A stretch of 64,000 nt of DNA from Rhodoferax sp. (GCA_024236015.1 JACKLK010000006.1:62001-126000); one strand, 5' to 3'; numbered from the stretch's first letter, positions 32,645 to 42,013 are shown. Made by a program: numbers and translations. The notes: generated from the sequence alone by a model not told the origin.

Positions 32645-34195
32645 ATGTCGCATCCAACCTCTCCACGCCCACCCAATATCCTGCTGATCATGTCGGACCA
32701 GCAGCGCGCCGATTGTTTCGGCTTCGAAGGCCGCAAGCTGCGCACGCCGCACCTGGACCGGCTGGCCCGCCAGGGCACGCGCTTTTCGGCCTGCATCACG
32801 TCGAACCCGGTGTGCCAGCCGACGCGCGCATCGATCCTGACCGGCCAGCTGTGCCTGACCCATGGCGTGCACGACAACGGCATCGACCTCGATCCCGCGG
32901 TGGGCGAGCAGGGGTTCGCCGGCACGCTGGCCGACAAGGCGGGTTACGACACCGCGTTTTTCGGCAAGGCGCATTTCGCGACCTACCATACCTTCGTGCC
33001 CACCGGTTCGCCGGAATGTGTCCGGTCGTCGGCCAACTTCGGCCCCGACTGGTTCGGCCCCTACATGGGTTTCCAGCATGTCGAGATGATGCTGATCGGC
33101 CACAACTGGTTCCTGCCGGAGACTCCGCCGTTCGGGCTGCACTACGAGCACTGGTTCCATGCCGACGGCGAAGGTGCCGAGAAGAACCGCCTGTACCAGC
33201 TCGGCAACGGCGACACCCATGGGGCGGCCCAGACCTGGCATTCGCAGCTGCCGGTGGCCTGGCACAACTCGAGCTGGACCGCCGACCGCGCGATCGAATG
33301 GCTCCGGCAGCCGGCTCGGCATGAGCGGCCGTTCTGCGCCTGGGTCAGTTTTCCCGATCCGCACCATCCCTTCGACTGCCCCGAGCCCTGGTCGCGCCTG
33401 CACCGGCCCGAAGACGTGGACCTGCCCGTACACCGCTCGCGCGATCTCGAGCGGCGCCCCTGGTGGCACAAGGCCGCGGTCGAGAACGAGCCCCAGGGCC
33501 CGGCCGAGAACGTGGCCACGCGCAAGCAATTCAGCCGCATCGCGCCGCAGACCGACGCGCAGCTGCGCGAGATCATCGCCAACACCTATGGCCAGATCGC
33601 GCTGATCGACCACCAGGTCGGCCGCATCCTGAACGCGCTCGACGAGTCCGGCCTGGCCGACAACACCCTCGTGATCTTCACCTCGGATCATGGCGACTGG
33701 CTCGGCGACCACGGCCTGATCCTGAAGGGACCGATGTTGTACGAAGGCCTGCTGCGCGTGGGCCTGATCGTGCGCGGGCCGGGCGTGGCGGCCGGGCAGG
33801 TCGTCGACCAGCCGGTCTCCACGCTCGACCTGAGCGCCACCTTTCTCGACCTGGCCGGTGTCGACGCACAACTGGCGCAACACGGCACGTCGCTGCGCGC
33901 ATTGCTTGCAGGCCAGGACGCGCCGCGTGCATGCGCCCGCTGCGAATGGGAACTGCTGCCCGGCCGTGTCGGTGTGGGCCTGAGCCTGCGCTGCGTGCGC
34001 ACGGCGCACGCCAAGCTGACGCTCGAGCTCAAAACCGGCGCGGGCGAGATGTACGACCTGCGCGCCGATCCGCACGAGATGCACAACGTGTTCGACGACC
34101 CGTCCCACGCCGTACTGCGCGAGCGGCTCACGGCACTGATCCACGCCCGGCCGGACGATGCCGGGCCGCTGCGCCAGGCGGTCGGCACCGCCTGA
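32645..34195 (+). CDS. Sulfatase (Cys-type, formylglycine-dependent)
   Basis: 516 residues, sulfatase family. The modification motif CQPTR begins at Cys57, which an FGE or anSME enzyme would convert to formylglycine. Metal ligands are visible at the N-terminus (MSDQQ with Asp18) and at SDHGDWLGDHG around residues 348-358. There is no signal peptide, so the enzyme is probably cytosolic. The substrate could be an aryl or alkyl sulfate, or a phosphonate monoester, since that branch shares the fold. It precedes a LysR gene that is divergent from a ring-cleavage operon, so release of a phenolic substrate is one possible link, unproven. Confidence 0.85.
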   Translation: MSHPTSPRPPNILLIMSDQQRADCFGFEGRKLRTPHLDRLARQGTRFSACITSNPVCQPTRASILTGQLCLTHGVHDNGIDLDPAVGEQGFAGTLADKAGYDTAFFGKAHFATYHTFVPTGSPECVRSSANFGPDWFGPYMGFQHVEMMLIGHNWFLPETPPFGLHYEHWFHADGEGAEKNRLYQLGNGDTHGAAQTWHSQLPVAWHNSSWTADRAIEWLRQPARHERPFCAWVSFPDPHHPFDCPEPWSRLHRPEDVDLPVHRSRDLERRPWWHKAAVENEPQGPAENVATRKQFSRIAPQTDAQLREIIANTYGQIALIDHQVGRILNALDESGLADNTLVIFTSDHGDWLGDHGLILKGPMLYEGLLRVGLIVRGPGVAAGQVVDQPVSTLDLSATFLDLAGVDAQLAQHGTSLRALLAGQDAPRACARCEWELLPGRVGVGLSLRCVRTAHAKLTLELKTGAGEMYDLRADPHEMHNVFDDPSHAVLRERLTALIHARPDDAGPLRQAVGTA

Positions 34196-34206
34196 TTCCG
34201 GCGGCG

Positions 34207-35151
34207 TCAGGCCGGCGTGCGAGCGCCGGTGCGTGCACCGCCCGAGGCCTGCCATTGCTGCAGCCAGGGCAGCAGGAATTCGGCGAATGCCTGTGCCGCG
34301 GGCGGTACCGATCGCACGGCCGAGTGGTAGATGCAGACCTTGCGGATCACCTCGGGCGCGGTGACCCGGCGTTCCACCAGGCCCAGCGGCAGTGCCATGA
34401 CGCCGACATATTGCGGTGCCAGCGTGGCGGCCAGGCCCTGGGCCGCAATGCCCAGTGCCGTGGAGATGTTGTCGACGATGTCGACCGGATGGATGCGCGA
34501 TCCCTCCGGCGCGTCGGCATGCATCTGGCGCACGCTGCGCTCGTGGTCGCGTCCCGCGGCCACCAGGTCCACGTCGCGCAGGTCGTCCCAGCGCAGGCTG
34601 CGCCGCGCGGCCAGCGCATGGTGGGGTGCGCACCACAATACCCAGGGGCTGTCGAAGACCGGCAAACGTGTCACCGTGTCCTCGACCGGCCGGTCGGGGC
34701 CGACGGCCAGGTCGATGTCACCGAGGCCGACCTGGTCCACCAGCACGTCGACCGGCGTGTCGCGGAGGCGGATCACCACCTTGGGCCGCAACGCGCGGTA
34801 GGCGCGCAAGGCCTGTGGCAACACGGCGCTGGCCAGCACCAGTGGCGCGCCGATGCGCACCACGCCGGTGGCCCGGTTGCGCAGGTCGGAGGCGGTCGAT
34901 TCGGCGCGCTGCATGTCGCGCAGCACGGACTGCGCCGAGGGCAGGAAGTCGCGCCCGGCGCCGGACAACTCCACGCGGCGGGTACTGCGGTCGAACACGC
35001 GAAAGCCCAGGTTGTTCTCCAGCTCGGCCACCAGCTGGCTGACCGCGGACGACGACAGGCCCAGGCGTTCGCCGGCGGCGGCGAAGCCGCGCGTCTCGGC
35101 CACCATGGAGAAAACTTCGATCTGGCGGATGGTGATGCGGGTCAGTGACAT
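34207..35151 (-). CDS. LysR-type regulator of the ring-cleavage operon
   Basis: 314 residues. The N-terminal winged helix-turn-helix reads FSMVAETRGFAAAGERLGLSSSAVSQLVAELENNLG; the effector domain spans about residues 90-300. It is divergent from hpaH with a 148-bp gap that contains an ATTA-N11-TAAT box. The ATG at 35151 is chosen as it fits the family start; an ATG at 35235 would add 28 residues and run into the regulatory region. It probably activates the adjacent operon in response to an aromatic intermediate, and differs from the MarR-type HpaR of E. coli. Confidence 0.88.
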   Translation of the reverse strand: MSLTRITIRQIEVFSMVAETRGFAAAGERLGLSSSAVSQLVAELENNLGFRVFDRSTRRVELSGAGRDFLPSAQSVLRDMQRAESTASDLRNRATGVVRIGAPLVLASAVLPQALRAYRALRPKVVIRLRDTPVDVLVDQVGLGDIDLAVGPDRPVEDTVTRLPVFDSPWVLWCAPHHALAARRSLRWDDLRDVDLVAAGRDHERSVRQMHADAPEGSRIHPVDIVDNISTALGIAAQGLAATLAPQYVGVMALPLGLVERRVTAPEVIRKVCIYHSAVRSVPPAAQAFAEFLLPWLQQWQASGGARTGARTPA

Positions 35152-35178
35152 GCTGCGGGGTCGTGGAGTCGGGACTTG

Positions 35179-35197
35179 ATTATCCTCATTGTCTAAT
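35179..35197. promoter_or_regulatory. LysR box between the regulator and the hpa-like operon
   Basis: ATTATCCTCATTGTCTAAT, an ATTA-N11-TAAT inverted repeat with the T-N11-A core, flanked by TG and GAATCA. A TTGACC -35 element follows at 35211-35216 toward hpaH with no good -10, as expected for an activator-dependent promoter. Confidence 0.6.
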
Positions 35198-35299
35198 GAA
35201 TCATCCGCAATTGACCGTTTGTATTGGTGAGTCATTCGAGGGAAACTTGCTCGGTATCAAGACAAGGCGCGCACGGCGCAGACCACAGAGGCAGACACG

Positions 35300-36106
35300 A
35301 TGAACCTGAGAGCGGAACTCCACGCCGAACTGGCGCGACAACTGCACACATCCCGACGCACCCGCGTGCAGCTCGAACAGTTCTCGCGCCTGCACCCGAC
35401 GATGGACATCGAGGACAGCTACGCCATCCAGCGTGCCTGGATGGACCTGTGCCGCAGCGAAGGCCGCAGCATGATCGGCCACAAGATCGGCCTGACCTCG
35501 CGCGCCATGCAGCTGGCCTCGCAGATCACCGAGCCGGATTTCGGCCTGCTGCTCGACGACATGCTGATCCGCGACGGCGCCGAGATCGAGGCCGCGCGAT
35601 TCATCGTGCCGCGTTTCGAGGTCGAGTTCGCCTTCATCCTGGCGCGGCCGTTGCGCGGTCCGAACGTGACGCTGTTCGACGTGCTCAATGCCACCGACTA
35701 CGTGACGCCGGCGCTCGAGCTGATCGACGCGCGCATCGAGCAGTTCGACCGCGAAACGAAGGCGCCGCGCAAGGTGCTGGACACGATCGCCGACAACGCC
35801 GCCAACGGCGCCATCGTGCTCGGTGGCCGGCCGATGAAGGTCGATGCGGTGGACTGGCGCTGGGCCGGTGCCTTGCTCTACAAGAACGGCGTGATCGAGG
35901 AGTCCGGCCTGGGCGCCGCGGTGCTCAACCATCCGGGCAACGGCGTGGCCTGGCTGGCGAACAAGCTGGCGGCGCACGACGAAGGCCTGGCCGCCGGCGA
36001 GATCGTGCTGGGCGGCTCGTTCACCCGCCCGGTGGCCTGTGCCGCCGGCGACGTGTTCCATGCCGACTACGGCCCGCTGGGCTCGATCTCGGTGCGTTTT
36101 GTCTGA
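35300..36106 (+). CDS. hpaH: 2-oxo-hept-4-ene-1,7-dioate hydratase-like enzyme
   Basis: 268 residues, same length as HpaH/HpcG, which adds water to 2-oxohept-3-ene-1,7-dioate in homoprotocatechuate breakdown. The FAH-like superfamily core is clear: IGHKIGLTSRAMQ, EPDFGLLLDDM, PRFEVEFAFIL and ELIDARIEQF supply the metal-binding acidic residues. First gene of the operon, with AGAGG before ATG 35300. MhpD or 2-hydroxypenta-2,4-dienoate hydratase specificity is possible; HpaH is favoured because an HpaD-type dioxygenase and HpaE/HpaG-like enzymes follow. Confidence 0.88.
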   Translation: MNLRAELHAELARQLHTSRRTRVQLEQFSRLHPTMDIEDSYAIQRAWMDLCRSEGRSMIGHKIGLTSRAMQLASQITEPDFGLLLDDMLIRDGAEIEAARFIVPRFEVEFAFILARPLRGPNVTLFDVLNATDYVTPALELIDARIEQFDRETKAPRKVLDTIADNAANGAIVLGGRPMKVDAVDWRWAGALLYKNGVIEESGLGAAVLNHPGNGVAWLANKLAAHDEGLAAGEIVLGGSFTRPVACAAGDVFHADYGPLGSISVRFV

Positions 36107-36120
36107 GGGCCGGCGTGAGC

Positions 36121-37590
36121 ATGGATGACCGACTGCCGTCCCTGCGCGCCGCCTTTGCCGGCCGCCTGCTGACGGATGCCGCCGACATGGCGGCCTACCT
36201 GACCGACTGGCGCGGCAAGTGGACGGGTGCGGCCCTCGCGGTTGCCCAGCCGGACGATGCGGCCGGCGTGGCCGGCGTGTTGCGCTGGTGCCACGCGCAC
36301 CGGGTGCCGGTCGTGCCGCAGGGCGGCAACACCGGCCTGTCCGGCGGCGCCACGCCCGACGGCAGCGGCGCGGCCCTGGTGCTGTCGCTGACGCGGCTGA
36401 ACCGGGTGCGTCACATCGATGCGGTCAACAACACCATGGTGGTCGAGGCCGGCGTGACGCTGCAGCAGGTGCAGGATGCCGCGCGCGAAGCCGGCCGCCT
36501 GTTTCCGCTGAGCCTGGCGGCGCAGGGCAGCTGCACCATCGGCGGCAACCTGGCCACCAACGCCGGCGGCGTGCAGGTGCTGCGTTACGGCAACACCCGC
36601 GACCTGTGCCTGGGCCTGGAAGTGGCCACACCGCAAGGCGATTTATGGGACGGCCTGCGCGGCCTGCGCAAAGACAACACCGGCTACGACCTGCGCGACC
36701 TGTACATCGGCAGCGAAGGCACGCTGGGCGTGATCACCGCCGCGGTGCTCAAGCTGTTCCCGCTGCCGGCTGGGCGGGCGGTGGCCTTCGTCGCCGTGCC
36801 GTCACCGGACGCCGCGGTCGAACTGCTGCAGCTGTGCCAGGCCCGGCTCGGCGCGGCACTGACGGCTTTCGAGCTGATGGGCGCGACCTGCATCGGCCTG
36901 GTCGAGCGCCATGTGCCGAACACGCGCGTGCCGCTGGCCGAGGCCGCCCCCTGGTATGTGTTGATGGAGGTCAGCGACGCCCGCGACGAATCCGGCGCCC
37001 AGACCGCACTCGAGGCGGTGCTGGAACAGGCGCTCGAGCGCGAACTGGCCGTTGACGCCGCCTTGTCCGCCAGCCTGGCGCAGTTCCAGAGCCTGTGGGC
37101 CTTGCGTGAACATATCTCGGAGTCGCAGGCGGCCGAGGGCAAGACCATCAAGCACGACATCGCATTGCCGATCTCGCGCATACCGGAATTCATCACGCAG
37201 ACCGATGCGGCCATTGCCGCGGCCTTTCCCGGTGTGCGCCTGGTGGTGTTCGGCCACCTGGGCGACGGCAACCTGCACTACAACCTGTCGCCCGCGGCCG
37301 GCACGCGCGATGACGCGCAGGCCGTGGCCGACTTCGTCGCGCTCGAGGCGCCGCTGAACCGCCTGGTACACGACGCGGTGGTCGCCCATGGCGGCTCGAT
37401 CTCGGCCGAACACGGCCTGGGCGTGTTGCGCCGCGACGAGTCGGCGCGTTACAAGTCGCCGGTCGAATTGCAGCTGATGCAGGCCATCAAGCACGCGCTC
37501 GATCCCCGCGGCCTGATGAATCCGGGCAAACTGCTCGATCCGGCGCGCGTCGCATCGGCGGCACCCGTTCCCACCCTTTCCGAGGACTGA
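36121..37590 (+). CDS. FAD-linked 2-hydroxyacid dehydrogenase (GlcD/D-LDH type)
   Basis: 489 residues. The FAD_binding_4 domain shows PQGGNTGLSGG at 66-76 and TIGGNLATNAGG near 140-151; the C-terminal oxidase domain has GHLGDGNLHYN and EHGLGVLRRDE. Relatives oxidise D-2-hydroxyglutarate, D-lactate or glycolate and pass electrons to an acceptor such as ETF or quinone. It sits 14 nt after hpaH and 6 nt before the aldehyde dehydrogenase, so it is part of the operon. Such an enzyme is not part of the textbook homoprotocatechuate route and may act on a side-chain hydroxyacid such as a mandelate or aryl-lactate. GTG 36115 is an alternative start. Confidence 0.85.
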   Translation: MDDRLPSLRAAFAGRLLTDAADMAAYLTDWRGKWTGAALAVAQPDDAAGVAGVLRWCHAHRVPVVPQGGNTGLSGGATPDGSGAALVLSLTRLNRVRHIDAVNNTMVVEAGVTLQQVQDAAREAGRLFPLSLAAQGSCTIGGNLATNAGGVQVLRYGNTRDLCLGLEVATPQGDLWDGLRGLRKDNTGYDLRDLYIGSEGTLGVITAAVLKLFPLPAGRAVAFVAVPSPDAAVELLQLCQARLGAALTAFELMGATCIGLVERHVPNTRVPLAEAAPWYVLMEVSDARDESGAQTALEAVLEQALERELAVDAALSASLAQFQSLWALREHISESQAAEGKTIKHDIALPISRIPEFITQTDAAIAAAFPGVRLVVFGHLGDGNLHYNLSPAAGTRDDAQAVADFVALEAPLNRLVHDAVVAHGGSISAEHGLGVLRRDESARYKSPVELQLMQAIKHALDPRGLMNPGKLLDPARVASAAPVPTLSED

Positions 37591-37596
37591 AGCACC

Positions 37597-39072
37597 ATGA
37601 CATCTGCCTTGCTCGACATTGCCGGCATTGCCGTCTCCCCCGACCACTACATCGACGGGCACCGCGTCGCATCCGGCGAGACCTTCGAACTGCATTCGCC
37701 GATCGACCAGCAATTGCTGGGACGCATCGGCGAAGGGCAGCCGGAACACGTCGAGGCGGCGATCAAAGCCGCACAGAAGGCGTTCCCGGCCTGGAGCGGC
37801 ATGACCGCGGCGCAGCGCAAGCCCTACCTGGACCGCTTCGCCGCCGAGATCGGCAAACGCGCCGACGACTTCTGCCGGCTCGAGAGCACGGACGCCGGCG
37901 TCTTGCTCTCGCGCATGCGCCACGGCGTCGTGCCGCGCGCGATGCTCAACATCACCTGGTTCGCCGAACACGCGCTCACCTTGCAGGACCACCCGATCGA
38001 GACCGAGCAGGCGCGCCACATCGTGCGCCACGACCCGGCCGGCGTGGTCGTCATCGTCACGCCGTGGAACGCGCCGCTGATGCTGTCGACCTGGAAACTC
38101 GGGCCGGCACTGGCCTCGGGCAATACCTGCATCCTGAAACCGCCGGAGTGGGCGCCGCTGACCTGCTCGTTGCTGGCCGATGCCGCCCACGCCGCCGGCC
38201 TGCCGCCGGGCGTATTCAACGTGGTGCAGGGCAGTGGCGCCAACACCGGCGCCAAGCTGGTCAGCGACCCGCGCATCGCCCGGGTCTCGTTCACCGGTTC
38301 GGTGCCCACCGCCAAGTGGATCGCGCAGGCGGCCGGCGCCAACCTCGTGCCGTGCAGCCTGGAACTCGGCGGCAAGAGCCCGTTCATCGTGCTCGAAGAC
38401 GCCGACATCGACAGCGCGGCCGCCACCGGCGCCCTGATGTACCGCAACGCGGGCCAGGTCTGCCTGGCCGGGACCCGTTTCCTGGTGCACGCCAAGGTGG
38501 CGGATGCGTTCGTCGCCGCCATGCGCGGCTACGTCGAGAAACTCAGCATCGGCGACCCGCGCGAGGAGAGCACCGAAGTCGGGCCCATCATCCACCCGCG
38601 CCAGGTCGAGCGGGTGGCCGGTTTCGTCGAACGGGCCGTGGCCGGCGGTGCCAGGCTGTTGTGGGGCGGCGCGAAGCATCCGTTCGGCGCGCAGTATTAC
38701 CAGCCGACCATGTTGACCGACCTGAAGCAGGACGACGAGATCGTGCAGAACGAGGTGTTCGGCCCGGTGCTGACCTTGCAGACCTTCGACAGCGACGAGC
38801 AGGCCATCACCATGGCCAATGGCACCGACTACGGCCTGGGCGGGGTGTGTTACGGCGAGACCGCCCATGCCACCGCCGTGGCCGAGCAGGTGCAGACCGG
38901 CTTCATCTGGGTTAACAGCTTCGGCATCCGCGACCTGGCCGCGCCGTTCGGCGGCATCAAGCGCAGCGGCATCGGCCGCGAGGGCGGCAACTGGAGCTTC
39001 GAGTTCTTCTGCAACATCAAGGACGTGGTCGTGCCCAAGAAGCCGTTCAAGGCCAGCTTCAGTCATCGTTGA
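37597..39072 (+). CDS. hpaE: 5-carboxymethyl-2-hydroxymuconate semialdehyde dehydrogenase-like ALDH
   Basis: 491 residues, aldehyde dehydrogenase superfamily. Catalytic Cys289 lies in NAGQVCLAGTR and the general base Glu256 in LELGGKSP. TPWNAPL and SFTGSV form the NAD site. Its length and its location between an HpaH-like and an HpaD-like gene favour oxidation of the ring-fission semialdehyde to the dicarboxylate. Family membership alone does not fix substrate; other muconic semialdehydes or betaine-type aldehydes are possible. It is 6 nt downstream of the FAD gene and 13 nt upstream of hpaD. Confidence 0.85.
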   Translation: MTSALLDIAGIAVSPDHYIDGHRVASGETFELHSPIDQQLLGRIGEGQPEHVEAAIKAAQKAFPAWSGMTAAQRKPYLDRFAAEIGKRADDFCRLESTDAGVLLSRMRHGVVPRAMLNITWFAEHALTLQDHPIETEQARHIVRHDPAGVVVIVTPWNAPLMLSTWKLGPALASGNTCILKPPEWAPLTCSLLADAAHAAGLPPGVFNVVQGSGANTGAKLVSDPRIARVSFTGSVPTAKWIAQAAGANLVPCSLELGGKSPFIVLEDADIDSAAATGALMYRNAGQVCLAGTRFLVHAKVADAFVAAMRGYVEKLSIGDPREESTEVGPIIHPRQVERVAGFVERAVAGGARLLWGGAKHPFGAQYYQPTMLTDLKQDDEIVQNEVFGPVLTLQTFDSDEQAITMANGTDYGLGGVCYGETAHATAVAEQVQTGFIWVNSFGIRDLAAPFGGIKRSGIGREGGNWSFEFFCNIKDVVVPKKPFKASFSHR

Positions 39073-39085
39073 AAGGATGTCATCC

Positions 39086-39979
39086 ATGCAAGGACAAATC
39101 GTCGGCGCCGCCATGGTGTCGCACCACCCGGGACTGATGCAATGCGAGGAGTTCCGCCGCCTGCAGGGCGCAGGGGAGGATTCCGACCTGATCGCCGGCT
39201 ACGCGCGGCTGCAGGCCCGCATCGCCGCCGCCCGGCCCGATGTCGTCATGATCTTCGACACGCACTGGTTCACCACCGGGTACCACCTGATCGACGGCGG
39301 CACGCACTACAAGGGCACCTACATCTCGGACGAGATGCCCTGGTACCTGCATGGCGTCCCGTATGACTACCGGGGCCTGCCGTCGCTGGCCCTGGAGATC
39401 GAGAAGGTGTCGCGTGAGCGCAAGGGCTACAACCGGGCGATTTGCCATCCTGATCTCGGGCGGCAGTACCCGACCATCAACCTGGTCAAGCAATTGCGGC
39501 TCGAACACGCCGACCTGCCGGTCGTGTCGGTGAGTTCGTGCCAGAACTGCGAATGGCCGGCCTTCCTCGAATCCGGGGAGGCCATCGGCGAAGCGGTGCG
39601 GCGCAGCGGGCTGCGCGTCGTGATGCTGGCCTCGGGCGCGCTCAGCCACAAGTTCAACAACATCGACTGGAAGCCGAACCATCCGCGCATCTTCCACGAG
39701 AGCAATGTGTCGCGGCCCGAGAACATCGAGAGCGACAAGGGTGCCATCGCGCTGATGGAGCAAGGCCGGCACGACCAGATCCTCGCGCGCTGGGACGAGG
39801 AATACCGGCGCAAGCCCTGGGAAGCCTTCGGCGCGCATTACCTGCAGATGCTCGGGGCCCTGGGCGGCGCCGAATGCCGCGCGCGGGGCGAGCCGCTGTC
39901 GGCGTACGAAAATGCCCGCGGCACCGGCAACATCCACGTCTGGTTCGACCCCGAGAGCCCGGCCGCGGCCAAGGCCTGA
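39086..39979 (+). CDS. hpaD: Class III extradiol ring-cleavage dioxygenase (HpaD/LigB type)
   Basis: 297 residues. Belongs to the LigB-fold extradiol dioxygenases, which open catechols next to the hydroxyl pair with Fe(II). Probable metal-site residues include the SHHPGL histidines (13-14) and the FDTHW histidine (60). The region DTHWFTTGYHLIDGG and LASGALSHKFN resemble E. coli 3,4-dihydroxyphenylacetate 2,3-dioxygenase of the same family. ATG 39086 follows GAAAGG at 39071-39076; an in-frame ATG at 39077 is too close to that site. Substrate is most likely homoprotocatechuate or a related substituted catechol. Confidence 0.85.
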   Translation: MQGQIVGAAMVSHHPGLMQCEEFRRLQGAGEDSDLIAGYARLQARIAAARPDVVMIFDTHWFTTGYHLIDGGTHYKGTYISDEMPWYLHGVPYDYRGLPSLALEIEKVSRERKGYNRAICHPDLGRQYPTINLVKQLRLEHADLPVVSVSSCQNCEWPAFLESGEAIGEAVRRSGLRVVMLASGALSHKFNNIDWKPNHPRIFHESNVSRPENIESDKGAIALMEQGRHDQILARWDEEYRRKPWEAFGAHYLQMLGALGGAECRARGEPLSAYENARGTGNIHVWFDPESPAAAKA

Positions 39980-40067
39980 GATCGCGCCGGCCATCGCTTC
40001 GCGGGAGCCTGCAGGTTCCCATGACATTTTTCAACGGCGCTCAACGCCATCGATACAGCCCATTGCC

Positions 40068-41018
40068 ATGAACTTCGATTTCCCCCTGAAAGAACTTCCC
40101 GCCGTGATGCGCGGCCCGCGTGTGGAGCGCCGCCGCGTCATGCTCGGCGGCACGCCCGTGTGGGGCACCATCGTCGAAGAGGGCCCGGCCAAGGGCCAGC
40201 TGCGCCTGGACGACGGCCGCGTCGTCGATCCGGCCGGCCTCACGCACCTGCCGCCGGTCGCGCCGAGCAAGATCATCGCGATCCATATCTCGTACCGCTC
40301 GCGCAGCATGGAGACGCGCAACAAGCCGCGCCCGACCGAGACGCCGACCTATTTCACCAAGCCGCCGACCGCGCTCAACGGCCACGGCGGGCAGATCTTC
40401 AAGCCGGCCGACTGCCAGTACCTGAACTACGAAGGCGAATACGCGGTGGTCATCGGCAAGACCTGCCGCAACGTGACGCCCGACGAGGCCTGGGACTACA
40501 TCGAGGGTTTCTGCCCGGCGCTGGACATGGGCCTGCAGGACTTCCGCGACACCGACCAGGGCTCGATGCTGCGCGTCAAGGGCGCGGACAGCCTGCTGCC
40601 GATCGGCCCGGGCATCGTGCGTGGCGTGGACCTGTTCGCGCAGACGCTGCGCACCTATGTCAACGGCCTGGTGGTGCAGGAGGCGCAGATCGGCGAGGAG
40701 ACGATCTGGGGTCCGCATTACGTCGTCGCCGACATCGCGCGCCACATCACGCTGGTGCCGGGTGACGTGATCCTGATGGGCACGCCATGCCATTCGCGCT
40801 CGGTCGATCCGGGCCACTACGTCGAATGCGAGATCACCGGCCTGGGACGGGTCGGCGGCACCGTGGTGGCGATCGATGCGCCACGCGCCGCTGCACTGGG
40901 CGTGGGCCATGCCCCCACGGATACCCCTGAAGTGCGGCGCGTCGCGCTGGGTTTCGACGAACGCGTGCCGGAGCAGTTCAAGGCCAACCTGCGCAAGTCC
41001 AAGGGAGGCGCGGCATGA
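40068..41018 (+). CDS. Fumarylacetoacetate hydrolase-family decarboxylase/isomerase (HpaG-like)
   Basis: 316 residues with one C-terminal FAH domain; YEGEYAVVIGK near 121-131 and ALDMGLQDFR near 157-166 supply metal-binding acidic residues. E. coli HpaG (decarboxylase/isomerase) carries two such domains in 429 residues, so this is a single-domain form. It would act on the ring-fission product after oxidation. The 88-nt gap before it is the longest in the operon but has no terminator. Its stop overlaps the next gene by 4 nt (ATGA). The exact step is inferred from context. Confidence 0.8.
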   Translation: MNFDFPLKELPAVMRGPRVERRRVMLGGTPVWGTIVEEGPAKGQLRLDDGRVVDPAGLTHLPPVAPSKIIAIHISYRSRSMETRNKPRPTETPTYFTKPPTALNGHGGQIFKPADCQYLNYEGEYAVVIGKTCRNVTPDEAWDYIEGFCPALDMGLQDFRDTDQGSMLRVKGADSLLPIGPGIVRGVDLFAQTLRTYVNGLVVQEAQIGEETIWGPHYVVADIARHITLVPGDVILMGTPCHSRSVDPGHYVECEITGLGRVGGTVVAIDAPRAAALGVGHAPTDTPEVRRVALGFDERVPEQFKANLRKSKGGAA

Positions 41019-42001
41019 AGGTCTGCATCGTCGGCGCCGGCGCCATCGGCGGCTGGATGGGCGCGCGGCTGGCGGCTGCCGGCGTGGCCGTGAGCGCGGT
41101 TGCGCGTGGCGACACGCTGGCGGCCTTGCAACGACATGGCTGGCGACTGCAGACCGCGGACGGCCTGGTTCAGGCCCCGGTCGCACAGGCCAGTGCGTCG
41201 ACATCCGACCTGGGCGTGCAGGACCTGGTCATCATCGCGGTCAAGGGGCCGGCGCTGGCCGCCGTGGCCCAGGGCCTGGCGCCGCTGCTGGGCCCGCAAA
41301 CCCTGGTATTGCCGGCGATGAACGGGGTGCCCTGGTGGTTCTGCAAGGGCCTGCCGGGTTTCGAGCAGCCGCTGGACAGCGTGGATGCGGGCGGCGAGAT
41401 CGCGCGCCGGATTCCGTTCGAGCAGGTGCTCGGCTGCGTCGTGCATGCATCCACCGCGGTCGCGGAGCCGGGCCTGGTGCAACTCAGGGGCGGCAATGGC
41501 CTGATCGTTGGCGAGGCCGCCGGTGGCCGGTCCGAACGGGCCCAGCGCGTGGTGGACCTGCTGGCGCGGGGAGGTTTCGACGTGACCCATGCCCCGGACA
41601 TCCGCCATGCGATCTGGTACAAGCTGTGGGGCAACCTGACGATGAATCCGGTCAGTGCCCTGACCGGCGCCACGACCGACCGCGTGCTGGGCGACCCGCT
41701 GGTGCGTGCGTTCTGCTCGCAGGCCATGGTCGAAGCGCAGGCCATCGGTGCGCGCATCGGCTGCGCCATCGACGAGACGCCGGAGGCACGCCATGCGGTC
41801 ACCGCCAAGATGGGTGGCTTTCGGACCTCGATGCTGCAGGACGCGCAGGCCGGCCGCCAGCTCGAACTCGACGCCATCGTCGGCGTCGTGCACGAGATCG
41901 GCGGGCGGCTCGGCCTGCCGGTGCCGACCATCGGCGCCTTGCTCGGCCTGACCCGGCTGATGGCGCGCGGGCGCGGCCTGTATCCGGACGCGGCCGCGTA
42001 A
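41015..42001 (+). CDS. Ketopantoate reductase-like oxidoreductase
   Basis: 328 residues. The N-terminal Rossmann fold has GAGAIGGWMGARL at 7-19; the C-terminal ApbA/PanE domain includes YKLWGNLTMNPVSALTGAT with the conserved Lys and Asn, and the closing helix QDAQAGRQLELDAIVG. True PanE makes pantoate for CoA, but many paralogues in catabolic operons have other substrates. The ATGA overlap with the FAH gene ties it to the operon. I do not assign panE because nothing here relates to pantothenate. Confidence 0.82.
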   Translation: MKVCIVGAGAIGGWMGARLAAAGVAVSAVARGDTLAALQRHGWRLQTADGLVQAPVAQASASTSDLGVQDLVIIAVKGPALAAVAQGLAPLLGPQTLVLPAMNGVPWWFCKGLPGFEQPLDSVDAGGEIARRIPFEQVLGCVVHASTAVAEPGLVQLRGGNGLIVGEAAGGRSERAQRVVDLLARGGFDVTHAPDIRHAIWYKLWGNLTMNPVSALTGATTDRVLGDPLVRAFCSQAMVEAQAIGARIGCAIDETPEARHAVTAKMGGFRTSMLQDAQAGRQLELDAIVGVVHEIGGRLGLPVPTIGALLGLTRLMARGRGLYPDAAA

Positions 42002-42013
42002 CGGGCATTGCCG

